A stretch of DNA of 64,000 nucleotides from the NCBI GenBank assembly GCA_965230795.1, contig OZ246020.1, forward strand, positions 496,001-560,000. The letters run 5' to 3'. A model generated the notes under the pieces. That model had not been told where the DNA came from. It searched no databases and was given only the letters and a program-made list of their open reading frames with translations. The stretch comes from PZPK01 sp965230795. GTDB lineage: Bacteria; Pseudomonadota; Gammaproteobacteria; Pseudomonadales; Oleiphilaceae. Of the stretch, positions 43,592 through 52,218 are shown piece by piece. The translations under genes were made by a program, and so were the position numbers. Position 1 is the first letter of the stretch, and each line of letters opens with the position of its first letter.

Positions 43592-44811
43592 CAGAATCGA
43601 TAGGCCGCCTGCAAGAGAAACATTTCCCAGTACTGCTCCTGCCCGGCGATATCGGGATTTTCCAGGTCAGGCAACCAAAGGGTACCGTTTACCCGATGAT
43701 ATTCCACAGCAAAGCTCCATTCAAAGTTTGGCTGAAAACGCAGGCCATAAACGATGTCCTTGGCGAAGGCATTATGCCTTGGCCGTCCTGTGGTCTGAGC
43801 GTAGGCTTTGCCGTCCTTGTCATCTTGATTGAGATAGACATCTTCCTTACGAATATAGCCATACCACTGTGGCGTAACGTAGTAGCCCAGCTGACCATAA
43901 TAGGCAATACCTTCATTCAGAATATCAACGGTGTCCCCAACAAAGGGATTGAAGAAAATGTCATCATACTCAATGTCGCGCCACTGGTACTCGGCAATAA
44001 ACTGGATACCCTGCCAGTTCAGTTCGGTGGAAAGCAGGTTTTGTTTGATGGAGACATCGCCAGCACGATAGGCGGGTTCATTGCTCGCTGGTGTAAAGTC
44101 ACCACTGAACACCGCATGGCTTATTGCTACCCGCCACAATCCGGATGCATCCTCGTAGCTTAATCGAGCAAGACCAATGCGTTCATCATTGATTTCGCCG
44201 TCGGTCGGTGCTCCACCGAGCAGACTGCGTACGGTATTGTCATTCAGAATCGGTTTGCCAAATAATCCGTCAAAACTCAACACACCACTGCCCAGGTCCT
44301 GATGTCCGTAGGCGGAGAGGCTGTCAGAAGAATGAATCAGTTCCCGCAGGTATTCCAGGTAGATACTTTCGGGTAAAGACAGACCCGGGCGTGTAGCGGG
44401 TACGTCGCGGGTTTCGTTGTAAAAACCATAAGGATTCTTCAGGCGACCAATCCGGAGGCCTGCACCATAGTCAAAAGTGTCGGAGATGCGCCAGTCGAGC
44501 ATGGCGTAGTCCAATCTCGTTCCCTTTGGTTTGGCATTGCCGGTACGCTTGTATAGCGCCTGGGCGGAGAGCAGTAACGAACTATTGGCTGTCCACGAGA
44601 CATTCACTCCTGCCTCGTTAAAGTCCAGGCTGCCATTGCTGCTGGTGCCCAGATATTCGTTCTCACTGGTATGGGCATAACCCTGACTGAGAAAACCGTG
44701 CACCTTGAGATCATCGAAGAGATCGTCAAAGGCGGATTCGGCCGAGGTGCCGAGGCTCAACGCCCCCAGCAGCAGGGCACTAGCGAATCGCCAGAACACG
44801 AACCTGCTCAT
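43591..44811 (-). CDS. Outer-membrane beta-barrel (porin-like) protein
   Basis: A 406-residue exported protein from the ATG at 44811 (MSRFVFWRF), behind a strong GGAGG site. It has a signal peptide of about 24 residues ending in TSAES, then alternating aromatic/polar strands through the whole length (for example GYYVTPQWYGYIRKEDVYL) and a terminal AAYRF; a final phenylalanine is the standard mark of barrel insertion. Pore specificity cannot be deduced. The start region overlaps the PstS-like gene by 32 bases, and its stop overlaps the GGDEF-EAL start. Confidence 0.82.
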   Translation of the reverse strand: MSRFVFWRFASALLLGALSLGTSAESAFDDLFDDLKVHGFLSQGYAHTSENEYLGTSSNGSLDFNEAGVNVSWTANSSLLLSAQALYKRTGNAKPKGTRLDYAMLDWRISDTFDYGAGLRIGRLKNPYGFYNETRDVPATRPGLSLPESIYLEYLRELIHSSDSLSAYGHQDLGSGVLSFDGLFGKPILNDNTVRSLLGGAPTDGEINDERIGLARLSYEDASGLWRVAISHAVFSGDFTPASNEPAYRAGDVSIKQNLLSTELNWQGIQFIAEYQWRDIEYDDIFFNPFVGDTVDILNEGIAYYGQLGYYVTPQWYGYIRKEDVYLNQDDKDGKAYAQTTGRPRHNAFAKDIVYGLRFQPNFEWSFAVEYHRVNGTLWLPDLENPDIAGQEQYWEMFLLQAAYRF

Positions 44812-45253
44812 GCGGCACTCCTCCTTCAATATAACCAATGGCTCCATCTATCTGGCGAACCTTGTCCAGCATCTCTTCCTGATCGTCAACGACGACAGGC
44901 CCCTGGCCAATGCCTGAGTAAATGTAGCGATCCCAATGTCTGCGTAATTGGTGGGGTAACATCTGCAAGGTTGATTTGAGAAAGTCCCGATGCACCGGGT
45001 TTCGGTCTCGTAGAACGAATACCGTTATAGGCGAGCCATCCGGCCAGCGCCGCACCCGCATACTGAAAATCGCGCGTACCTGATTAAGGCTCAAGGATTC
45101 ATAAGGCAGATTATTGGGAACGATGACGTCATGGTGACTGTTGGCATTGGTCGTGGCATCATTTCCGCCTTCGCCCATAGCAACGAGTGCCACCAGAAAA
45201 AAACAGATGGCAACAAGCAGACGGACGCAAAGGGGTGTTCTGAAGTTCAGCAT
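44780..45253 (-). CDS. Short PstS-like periplasmic substrate-binding protein
   Basis: A 157-residue exported protein with a signal peptide (about 1-27) and one phosphate-binding-like lobe. The LSLNQVRAIFSMRVRRWPDG segment (near residue 55) and ITVFVLRDRNPVHRDFLKS (near 76) match the small PstS-like proteins of gammaproteobacteria, ending in an AIGYIEGG motif (near 138). It is half the length of true PstS and has no ABC permease nearby, so it more likely serves as a sensor than as a transporter part. First gene of the coupled trio with the barrel and GGDEF-EAL genes. Confidence 0.82.
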   Translation of the reverse strand: MLNFRTPLCVRLLVAICFFLVALVAMGEGGNDATTNANSHHDVIVPNNLPYESLSLNQVRAIFSMRVRRWPDGSPITVFVLRDRNPVHRDFLKSTLQMLPHQLRRHWDRYIYSGIGQGPVVVDDQEEMLDKVRQIDGAIGYIEGGVPHEQVRVLAIR

Positions 45254-45379
45254 ATCTTTTAACGATAGACGAGATTTGGAAATTTTAAATGCGACGATGG
45301 CTTTGGATTGGCCGTCCTTACATGCAGCTAAATTCGCGGAACAAGCTGTTTTCTTAAACGATTAAAAGGAATCTCTAAA

Positions 45380-47227
45380 TTGCGGCACGGACACTTTCAC
45401 GATCTCGACGCGCGTCCCATGCAATGGCAGGTCGTTGCGGCATTGTGGCCCTTTCTGCGGCGTTATCGAAAACGCGTTGTCATTGCCCTGGTGTTTTTGG
45501 TACTGGCGAAAGTGGCCAGTATCAGTTTGCCGTTTTTTCTCAAATATATTGTCGATACGCTTGACCAGAACCTCGGAGACAACACCGTAGTCAATGGGCC
45601 GTCGGTTCTGGATTCAGAACTCTTGCTGGTACCCCTGGCGCTGGTCTGCGCCTATGGTGCCGCGCGTTTCATGAACGTGCTGTTCAATGAGCTGCGGGAT
45701 ACCCTGTTTGGGCGCGTGACCGAAGGAACCATGCGTCAGGTCGGACTCAAGGCTTTCCAGCATTTACATAAACTGGAACTGGATTTTCATCTCAACCGCC
45801 GCACCGGTGGACTGTCCCGCGACCTGGAACGCGGAGTGAGCGCTATCAATTCGCTGATGCGTTTTATGGTGTTCAATATCCTTCCCACGCTGGTGGAAGT
45901 CGCCATTGTGGTGGGGGTTATGCTGACAAATTACGGCGGCGCCTTTGCACTGATCATCCTGTGTTCGGTCGTTGCCTATGTGGCATTCTCGGTCAAGGCG
46001 ACGGAATGGCGAACCCGCTTTGTTCGAGAAGCCAATATGGCAGACACCAGCAGTAACGCCCGCGCCATTGATAGCTTGCTGAATTATGAGACGGTCAAGT
46101 ATTTTGCCAACGAAGATTACGAAGCTCGGCGTTACGATGAGGCTCTGGCTGACTGGCAGCAGGCCAAGCGCAAGAACCGTTTGAGCCTGTTTGCGCTCAA
46201 CGGCGGGCAGGCGCTGATTATCGCGCTGGGCACCACGGCGATGCTGGCACTTGCAGCAACGGGTGTGGCACGAGGGGAGATGACACTGGGCGACTTTGTG
46301 CTGGTCAACGCCTTCATGATGCAGATCTTCATTCCCCTTAACTTTCTCGGTTTCGTGTATCGGGAAATCAAAGGCTCGTTGGCCAGCATTGAGGCCCTGT
46401 TTGATCTGCTGAATCGTCCGCCGGCCATCGTCGATGAAGCGGCGGCGCAAGCTCTGGAAGTCAGTGATGGTCGCATTGAATTCGCGTCGCTGAACTTCCA
46501 CTATCAGCCGGAACGCGCGATTCTGCACGACATCAATTTTACGGTGGAGCCCGGTAACAAGGTGGCGCTGGTGGGTGTGAGCGGTTCGGGTAAATCCACC
46601 CTAATCAAATTGCTGTTCCGCTTTTATGATCCGGTTTCGGGCAGCGTTCGCATTGATGGTCAGGATATCGCAAAAGTGACCCAGCATTCCCTGCGCGAGG
46701 CCATCGGTATCGTTCCCCAGGATACCGTGCTGTTCAATGACACCCTGTTGGAAAACATTCGCTATGGACGTCCCGACGCCAGTGATGAAGAGGTCGTCGA
46801 CGCAGCCCGGATGGCGCATCTGGAGCGTTTTATTGCATCCTTGCCTGATGGCCTGCAGACCAAGGTCGGTGAGCGCGGACTGAAACTATCGGGTGGCGAA
46901 AAGCAACGCGTGGCGATTGCACGCACCATTCTCAAGCGTCCCGCTATTCTGGTGTTTGACGAAGCAACCTCGTCACTGGACAGCGAATCGGAACAGGCCA
47001 TACTGTCAGCGATTGAGGCAGTGGCCCGCGGACGAACCACCCTGGTCATTGCTCACAGACTGTCGACCATTGTCAATGCGGATTGCATCGTGGTGCTGGA
47101 TCATGGGCGCCTGGTAGAGCAGGGTTCGCACGCGGAACTGCTGGCAAAAGGGGGCGTCTATGCGGGACTCTGGCAATCCCAGTCCCATAGAAGTGAAGTC
47201 ACAAGCGGCGGTGATAACTTTACATAA
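45380..47227 (+). CDS. ABC exporter of the Atm1/ABCB7 type (fused permease and ATPase)
   Basis: A 615-residue half-transporter. Six membrane helices (about 30-330) carry the family blocks MRQVGLKAFQHLHKLELDFH (in part) and LNYETVKYFANEDYE (near residue 232), typical of the Atm1/ABCB7 branch. The ATPase domain has Walker A VGVSGSGKSTLIKL (near 398), signature LSGGEKQRVAIARTIL (near 502) and Walker B ILVFDEATSSLDSESE. Such proteins export glutathione-linked compounds or metals. The start is TTG at 45380 behind AAAAGGA. Divergent from the PstS-like gene. Confidence 0.9.
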   Translation: MRHGHFHDLDARPMQWQVVAALWPFLRRYRKRVVIALVFLVLAKVASISLPFFLKYIVDTLDQNLGDNTVVNGPSVLDSELLLVPLALVCAYGAARFMNVLFNELRDTLFGRVTEGTMRQVGLKAFQHLHKLELDFHLNRRTGGLSRDLERGVSAINSLMRFMVFNILPTLVEVAIVVGVMLTNYGGAFALIILCSVVAYVAFSVKATEWRTRFVREANMADTSSNARAIDSLLNYETVKYFANEDYEARRYDEALADWQQAKRKNRLSLFALNGGQALIIALGTTAMLALAATGVARGEMTLGDFVLVNAFMMQIFIPLNFLGFVYREIKGSLASIEALFDLLNRPPAIVDEAAAQALEVSDGRIEFASLNFHYQPERAILHDINFTVEPGNKVALVGVSGSGKSTLIKLLFRFYDPVSGSVRIDGQDIAKVTQHSLREAIGIVPQDTVLFNDTLLENIRYGRPDASDEEVVDAARMAHLERFIASLPDGLQTKVGERGLKLSGGEKQRVAIARTILKRPAILVFDEATSSLDSESEQAILSAIEAVARGRTTLVIAHRLSTIVNADCIVVLDHGRLVEQGSHAELLAKGGVYAGLWQSQSHRSEVTSGGDNFT

Positions 47228-47283
47228 AGACCATTAGCACACTAAGGTTAAGAGGTCTCGTCCGGTCGCATCAGGAACCCGTC

Positions 47284-48135
47284 ATGGCCAATTGGAATCA
47301 ACCGTCTCCCATCGTCTTGCAGCCGAATCCTCCGCAATTACAGGATAGCGATCCTGAATCCGCCATGATTGATTCCAAGGACTCCTATCGACGCCGCTTG
47401 AAGAAATGGCAGAAGCGACTACTGGCAGTGCAGCAGGCCTACTATCATCAGGGACGTCGTGTCATGTTGGTGTTTGAAGGCTGGGATGCAGCCGGCAAGG
47501 GTGGCTCCATTCGTCGTATTACCGAACCGCTGGATCCGCGTGGTTTTCGTGTATTTCCCATTTCCGCCCCGCGTCTGGATGAGCATGGACGACACTATCT
47601 TTACCGCTTCCAGCGACGCATTCCGACGCCAGGCAAGATTTCCATTTTTGATCGCTCCTATTATGGCAGAGTGCTGGTGGAGCGCGTCGAAGGCTTTGCG
47701 TCAAATGATGAGTGGCAGCGGGCGTATCAGGAAATCAACGAGTTCGAACGTATGCTCACTGACGATGGTGTGCGCATTATCAAGTTCTTTGTTCACATTA
47801 CCCCGGAAGAACAGCTGGAGCGTTTTCTGGAACGTTTGCAGAACCCCATCAAACAATGGAAGTTGACCGAAGAGGATATTCGCAACCGGCGCAAATGGCC
47901 TGAGTATGAAGTGGCCATCAACGACATGTTTCGTATGACCAGTACCGAGGCCGCCCCCTGGCATCTGGTGGCATCAAATCACAAGTGGTACACACGCGTT
48001 GCCATATTGAAGACGTTGGTCAAGTCACTGAGTGAGGGCGTCGATATCACGCCTCCGCCATTGGATCCGGCTGTTATCCGCGCGGCGCGCAAACACCTGG
48101 GAGTGGACCAGGACATCATTGATAGCGTGTCCTGA
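47284..48135 (+). CDS. Polyphosphate kinase 2 family protein
   Basis: PPK2 enzymes transfer phosphate between polyphosphate and nucleotides. The 283-residue protein has the Walker A GWDAAGKGGSIRRI (near residues 66-79), the second phosphate-binding block SIFDRSYYGRVLVERVEG (near 121-138) and the lid-like YRRR..W..R region in the N-terminus. The RNRRKWPEYEVAINDM block near residue 200 is also typical. Whether it prefers ADP or AMP cannot be told. It follows the ABC exporter by 56 bases. Confidence 0.9.
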   Translation: MANWNQPSPIVLQPNPPQLQDSDPESAMIDSKDSYRRRLKKWQKRLLAVQQAYYHQGRRVMLVFEGWDAAGKGGSIRRITEPLDPRGFRVFPISAPRLDEHGRHYLYRFQRRIPTPGKISIFDRSYYGRVLVERVEGFASNDEWQRAYQEINEFERMLTDDGVRIIKFFVHITPEEQLERFLERLQNPIKQWKLTEEDIRNRRKWPEYEVAINDMFRMTSTEAAPWHLVASNHKWYTRVAILKTLVKSLSEGVDITPPPLDPAVIRAARKHLGVDQDIIDSVS

Positions 48136-48147
48136 GCAAAGTACTGG

Positions 48148-48513
48148 TTACTTTGCCTTGGACTTGAGAACAAAGTCTTCGAAACGCTTGTCGATGCCAA
48201 AGACATGGCGCTTGAGCCATTCCGTTAGAAACACCGACAGGGATTCCCGCAATGCCGAGTTCATGTGGCTGGGGGTATTCACCATCTGATCAATCTCATC
48301 GCGAAAGCGGTCATGGGCAACAATGTGGGCCTCGCGCTCCGGGTAATCGAGCTGCAGCATGTAGGCCTCTTCGAGGGCAAAATGGTGTTCCGCGTAGAGC
48401 TGCAAACGTTGCAGTACCTGGCGATCAAAGGGCTCGGCACGAATGTCATCAATCAGTTTGAACAGGAGTTGATGCTGGGTGTCCTGCCAGATGAGCTCGC
48501 TGGTTTTCTTCAT
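48148..48513 (-). CDS. Hemerythrin domain protein
   Basis: A 121-residue four-helix bundle binding a di-iron centre for oxygen or nitric oxide. The iron ligands fit the family spacing: His in QHQLLFKLIDDI (near residue 14), HHFALEE (near 50-56), HIVAHDRF (near 69-74) and HVFGIDKRF (near 106-111). The ATG at 48513 follows GGAG; a longer upstream frame overlaps nnrS and is not used. It lies 49 bases downstream of nnrS, in line with a nitric-oxide or oxygen response. Confidence 0.88.
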   Translation of the reverse strand: MKKTSELIWQDTQHQLLFKLIDDIRAEPFDRQVLQRLQLYAEHHFALEEAYMLQLDYPEREAHIVAHDRFRDEIDQMVNTPSHMNSALRESLSVFLTEWLKRHVFGIDKRFEDFVLKSKAK

Positions 48514-48562
48514 GGCAACTCCATTGTTCTGCCGACATGGCTGTGTGCAGAGAATCGATGCT

Positions 48563-49741
48563 TCATCCCGGCTTGCCATCCGGACGCGGGGAACGCAGCA
48601 TAGGAATAAAGATGGCGCAAAATCCAAAGAACGCAAGACACCACATCACGCCCGATACCTGCAACCAAAGCTCATACTGCCCGGCAAAGAAGACAGGTAA
48701 TACCACGCGAACGACGGCACTGCCTGCTAGCAGGGCTAACAGAGCAGGTAAAAGCGCAGGTGGTTGCTTTAGGTTCCGGCCGGTATGACCAATGGATACC
48801 CGTGACATCATGCTCAGGGTAATGGTACCGATGCCGCCTACGGCAAAAGCATGCACCGGAATATAGGGTGACAGGTTCAGCCAGTCACGTAGCGCGAACA
48901 ACAGAAAGCCCAGGTCAATAAACACTAAAGCCAGCAGCAAACTCCAGAGCAGCGGCCTGGTCAGGATCTGCGGGGTGAACCAGCCCTTGATGCGCAAGCT
49001 GGTGATGACAAATAATGCACCGCTGCTCAGGCTCGTCAGCCAGCTAGTGTGCAAAAACAGCTCCGATACAAAAAAGACCAGAAACAGCAGCATGCTGGAG
49101 ATGTCCAGCCATCTGGCGTTATAGAGGGTAACGGGAGCATCTACACCGCGCTCAATAAAAAAGGGGATGACCCGGCGACCAATGGTAAGAATCAGACCGA
49201 TGACCAGATAGAGTCCGCCGTAGAGCGCCAGGTGCAGGCCCTGCTCCACATAGCCCAGAGCAGCAAGATAGAACAGCGCATTTCCGAGCCCCAGCAATAC
49301 GAGTTTGCTAAGCACGGCCATCTGACGCCATTGCTTGCGGCGCACAATGGGGGACGCGATGGCCAGACATACCAGAACGATAAAGCTCAGATCCAGCGCA
49401 GCACAGAGCAAGAGGAAACGATCACCGGCAAACCAAAAAATTCGTGAAAGTGACCACAACAAAAACAGCAGTGCGAGTTTGCCACCGGAAGGGGTGTCGA
49501 GTCCCGTCCAGTTGCGCACGGCCGTGAGCAGAAAACCGGTGATGACAGCCAGGCTGTAGCCGTAGATCATCTGATGGGCGTGCCAGTTGAACAGGCTGAT
49601 GTGATGAAAGGTTAGCAGTTGTGGTTGGCTAAGCAGCCAAAGCCAGGCAGCGATACTGAGCCACGCCAGCATGGCTGCACCGGCGAAAAACGGACGAAAG
49701 CCCAAATTGAACAAGGGCTGAGATGACAGTGTCTTTGCCAT
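48563..49741 (-). CDS. nnrS: NnrS family membrane haem protein
   Basis: NnrS is a haem- and copper-containing inner-membrane protein that protects against nitrosative stress. The 392-residue product, from the ATG at 49741 behind AAGGAG, has about twelve hydrophobic helices and the family block FNWHAHQMIYGYSLAVITGF (near residues 50-69), followed by AVRNWTGLDTPSG. Its gene is between a tRNA hydroxylation gene and a hemerythrin gene on one strand. An FNR/DNR-like palindrome lies upstream of the first gene. Confidence 0.92.
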   Translation of the reverse strand: MAKTLSSQPLFNLGFRPFFAGAAMLAWLSIAAWLWLLSQPQLLTFHHISLFNWHAHQMIYGYSLAVITGFLLTAVRNWTGLDTPSGGKLALLFLLWSLSRIFWFAGDRFLLLCAALDLSFIVLVCLAIASPIVRRKQWRQMAVLSKLVLLGLGNALFYLAALGYVEQGLHLALYGGLYLVIGLILTIGRRVIPFFIERGVDAPVTLYNARWLDISSMLLFLVFFVSELFLHTSWLTSLSSGALFVITSLRIKGWFTPQILTRPLLWSLLLALVFIDLGFLLFALRDWLNLSPYIPVHAFAVGGIGTITLSMMSRVSIGHTGRNLKQPPALLPALLALLAGSAVVRVVLPVFFAGQYELWLQVSGVMWCLAFFGFCAIFIPMLRSPRPDGKPG

Positions 49742-49784
49742 GGGTCTCCTTGGGTTCGGCAACAGCCGGGGGAGATAATGCTAC

Positions 49785-51149
49785 TCAATCAATATCCTTG
49801 ACCAGCAACGCCATCTGAAGCGCTTTAGCTGACAGGCTTTGTTCGCAACCTGAAGGAATTGGAATGTCTACCTTGTAGCCTGATCCCGGAGCGGTCTCAA
49901 GCACTCTACCACTTTTGCTTTCACGCATCTCCCCAAGGTGGAAGCGGTGATTACCCTCGGGGCTCAGCAGTTGCAAAGAATCGCCGCTGACGAGTTTGTT
50001 CTTGACCAGGAGGGAGAGCTGATTGTGCTCTGCATCGACGTCCAGCACTTCGGCCACAAACTGTTGCTTGCTCGCCTGGGAGTTGCCGGTTTCATAGTTC
50101 TGATACTCACTCGGCACATGACGCCGGTAGAAGCCCTCGGTAAAGCCCCGATTGGCCATGCCTTCGAGATCGTCCATCAGCCGCATATCAAACTCTTCTC
50201 CGGCCATCGCACTGTCGATGGCGCGTCGATAGACCTGAGCCGTTCGGGCGGCATAGTAATAGGACTTGGTGCGCCCTTCAATTTTGAGGGACTCCACGCC
50301 GATCTCCATCAGCCGCTTCACATGCTGAACGGCTCTCAGGTCTTTTGAATTCATGATGTAGGTGCCGTGCTCATCTTCGTAGGCCGGCATGTATTCACCG
50401 GGACGGCCTTTTTCCTGCAGCAGGTAAAGTGGCGAGGTCTCATTTGAAGTGTTTGCCGCCAACTCGGTGGCCGGATCAAAACTCTGCACCGGTACCGAGG
50501 GGATAATCTCACCTTCCTCGCTTTGCTCCGCCTCGTGCGCCTGATATTTCCAGCGACAGGAATTGGTACAGGCGCCCTGATTGGAATCCCGGTGGGTCAT
50601 ATACCCGGATAACAGACAGCGGCCTGAGTAGGCAATACACAGTGCGCCATGGACAAAGACCTCGATTTCCATGTCCGGACAGCGCTGTTTGATTTCCTCG
50701 ATCTCATCCAGCGACAGTTCCCGTGACAGAATCACCCGGGTCAGGCCCTGCTGCTGCCAGAACTTAACGGTCGCCCAGTTCACGGCATTGGCCTGAACGG
50801 AAAGATGAATCGGCATGTCGGGCCAGCGTTCGCGCACCATCATGATCAGACCGGGATCCGACATGATCAGCGCATCCGGCTGCATCGCGATAACCTCTTC
50901 CATATCACGTAGATAGGAGCGGACCTTGTCGTTGTGAGGGCTGATGTTGCTGGCGATGTAAAACTGCTTGCCCAGTTCATGGGCACGGGCGATACCCCTG
51001 GCAAGATTCTCCAGCTGATTGAATTCGTTTTCACGCACCCTCAGGCTATAACGGGGTTGGCCGGCATACACGGCATCGGCGCCATAGGCAAAGGCATACT
51101 CCATATTTTTCAGGGAGCCTGCCGGGGACAGTAGTTCGGGTCTTTTCAT
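49785..51149 (-). CDS. trhP: Peptidase U32 family tRNA hydroxylation protein (YegQ/TrhP)
   Basis: TrhP hydroxylates uridine 34 of tRNAs (ho5U) using prephenate-derived compounds, with an iron-sulphur cluster. The 454-residue protein is full length: ELLSPAGSLKNMEYAFAYGADAVYAG at the N-terminus (shown by LLSPAGSLKN), LSVQANAVNWATVKFWQQ near residue 118, and the U32 signature EVFVHGALCIAYSGRCLLSG near residue 165, followed by cysteines in GACTNSCRW. The ATG at 51149 is chosen over a TTG two codons earlier. It leads a leftward run with nnrS and hemerythrin. Confidence 0.9.
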   Translation of the reverse strand: MKRPELLSPAGSLKNMEYAFAYGADAVYAGQPRYSLRVRENEFNQLENLARGIARAHELGKQFYIASNISPHNDKVRSYLRDMEEVIAMQPDALIMSDPGLIMMVRERWPDMPIHLSVQANAVNWATVKFWQQQGLTRVILSRELSLDEIEEIKQRCPDMEIEVFVHGALCIAYSGRCLLSGYMTHRDSNQGACTNSCRWKYQAHEAEQSEEGEIIPSVPVQSFDPATELAANTSNETSPLYLLQEKGRPGEYMPAYEDEHGTYIMNSKDLRAVQHVKRLMEIGVESLKIEGRTKSYYYAARTAQVYRRAIDSAMAGEEFDMRLMDDLEGMANRGFTEGFYRRHVPSEYQNYETGNSQASKQQFVAEVLDVDAEHNQLSLLVKNKLVSGDSLQLLSPEGNHRFHLGEMRESKSGRVLETAPGSGYKVDIPIPSGCEQSLSAKALQMALLVKDID

Positions 51150-51453
51150 CTTCAATCACCACAACTTCAAGGTGTTTTTCCGGGAGTCCACGTATCGGGG
51201 CGGCGTATTTTAGTCCAGCTCACACAGGGCAGGCGAGGCCGGCACTTGACTGAGGTCAAATCCCAGTGCATTCGTTAGGTCCGCGAACTGTACGAGTGAA
51301 CAATGTCGCGCTGTCGAAACGGGCAACGCGTGAAACGGTACTGTTCAGAACTGCCAAAAGCCGAAACGGTGCCAAAAGCAAACAACGCTATCAGCAGTTG
51401 TTGTACGATCAACATGTGGTGCTCGTGGTGATGGAAAAGAGCAGAACGGAATC
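51150..51453. other. Intergenic region upstream of trhP
   Basis: About 300 bases between the trhP start and the end of the binding-protein gene at 51454. It holds the FNR/DNR-like palindrome at 51246-51259 and the repeated octamer GCCAAAAG at about 51352 and 51371. A rightward open frame over 51266-51664 runs into the opposite-strand gene and has no protein-like features. Confidence 0.5.
51246..51259. promoter_or_regulatory. FNR/DNR-like palindromic site
   Basis: TTGAC-TGAG-GTCAA is a perfect 5-bp inverted repeat with a 4-base spacer, the architecture of FNR/ANR/DNR sites (TTGAT-N4-ATCAA), differing by the T-to-C pair at the inner position. Its centre is about 104 bases upstream of the trhP start codon. 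It would fit anaerobic or nitric-oxide control of trhP-nnrS-hemerythrin. Confidence 0.5.
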
Positions 51454-52218
51454 TCAGGGCATGGACTCAAATTGTTTGAAACTGCCGTCCCGGTACATCT
51501 CGATTAATACCCGGTTCAGGTTTTCAATGTCCTCGTCATCCAGCGACTGGTTGCAGCCCATGGCCCGCAGGCGGGTGAAGAAGGTCATAGATAGTTTGGG
51601 CGCTTCGAAGCCATTGCGTCCCGCGAGAAAAGGGGCGGACAGGGTATCGGAGGCCCAAAGCTGAATACGGTTGAGAAACAGCTTATGCAGGTTGGCTTCG
51701 TTATTGTGGGCGAACTCGACAACGAAGCCGAGGGAGTCCAGATACTCACCAATACTGCTCCCAAGGGAACTGCCTATTTTATAATCCTTGGCATCATTCA
51801 ATACAAAGATATCGAACTCCCGATCAGGTAAACCATACAGGCCGTAACGGGAAATCAGAATGGGACTGACCCACTTGTACTGCACTTCCCGTTCCTGGCT
51901 TCGTTCGATCGGAAAGACGCAGGTATTCTCCTGCACACTCGCCAGGATCAGCGCGCGCTTGGCAGGCACCATTCGCAAGCTGTGTCGATAGCCGGCGCGC
52001 TTGACCAATTCTGTGGCCGATTTGACCACTAGACCTGTAATCGCATCATCTTTCAGATAGCTGAATGGTGGCTCTTCGAAGGTTACCAGATGAATCATCT
52101 GTCCCTGTCTGGCATGCAATAGAGTACTGCCGCCTGCCAGCCACACCAGACAGAGCAGGATAGCGGTGCGCTTGAGCGCAGAGCGCGTATCACTGCCAAA
52201 CACGGATGGCATCCTCAT
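51454..52218 (-). CDS. Periplasmic solute-binding protein, family 3 type, without ABC partners
   Basis: A 254-residue exported protein with a signal peptide (about residues 13-37) and a family 3 (amino-acid-type) binding fold: VTFEEPPFSYLKDDAITGLVVKSA near the start of the mature protein (shown by EEPPFSYL), VFPIERSQERE, and YKIGSSLGSSIGEYLDSLGF near residue 145. No permease or ATPase is adjacent. The start overlaps the 3' end of the family 1 binding-protein gene by 29 bases. A signalling role, rather than uptake, is possible. Confidence 0.82.
   Translation of the reverse strand: MRMPSVFGSDTRSALKRTAILLCLVWLAGGSTLLHARQGQMIHLVTFEEPPFSYLKDDAITGLVVKSATELVKRAGYRHSLRMVPAKRALILASVQENTCVFPIERSQEREVQYKWVSPILISRYGLYGLPDREFDIFVLNDAKDYKIGSSLGSSIGEYLDSLGFVVEFAHNNEANLHKLFLNRIQLWASDTLSAPFLAGRNGFEAPKLSMTFFTRLRAMGCNQSLDDEDIENLNRVLIEMYRDGSFKQFESMP

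Noticed and set aside
51266..51664. Rightward 132-codon open frame upstream of trhP
   Set aside because: Its second half is opposite the family 3 binding-protein gene and the product is Arg/Ser-rich with no domain or good start site.
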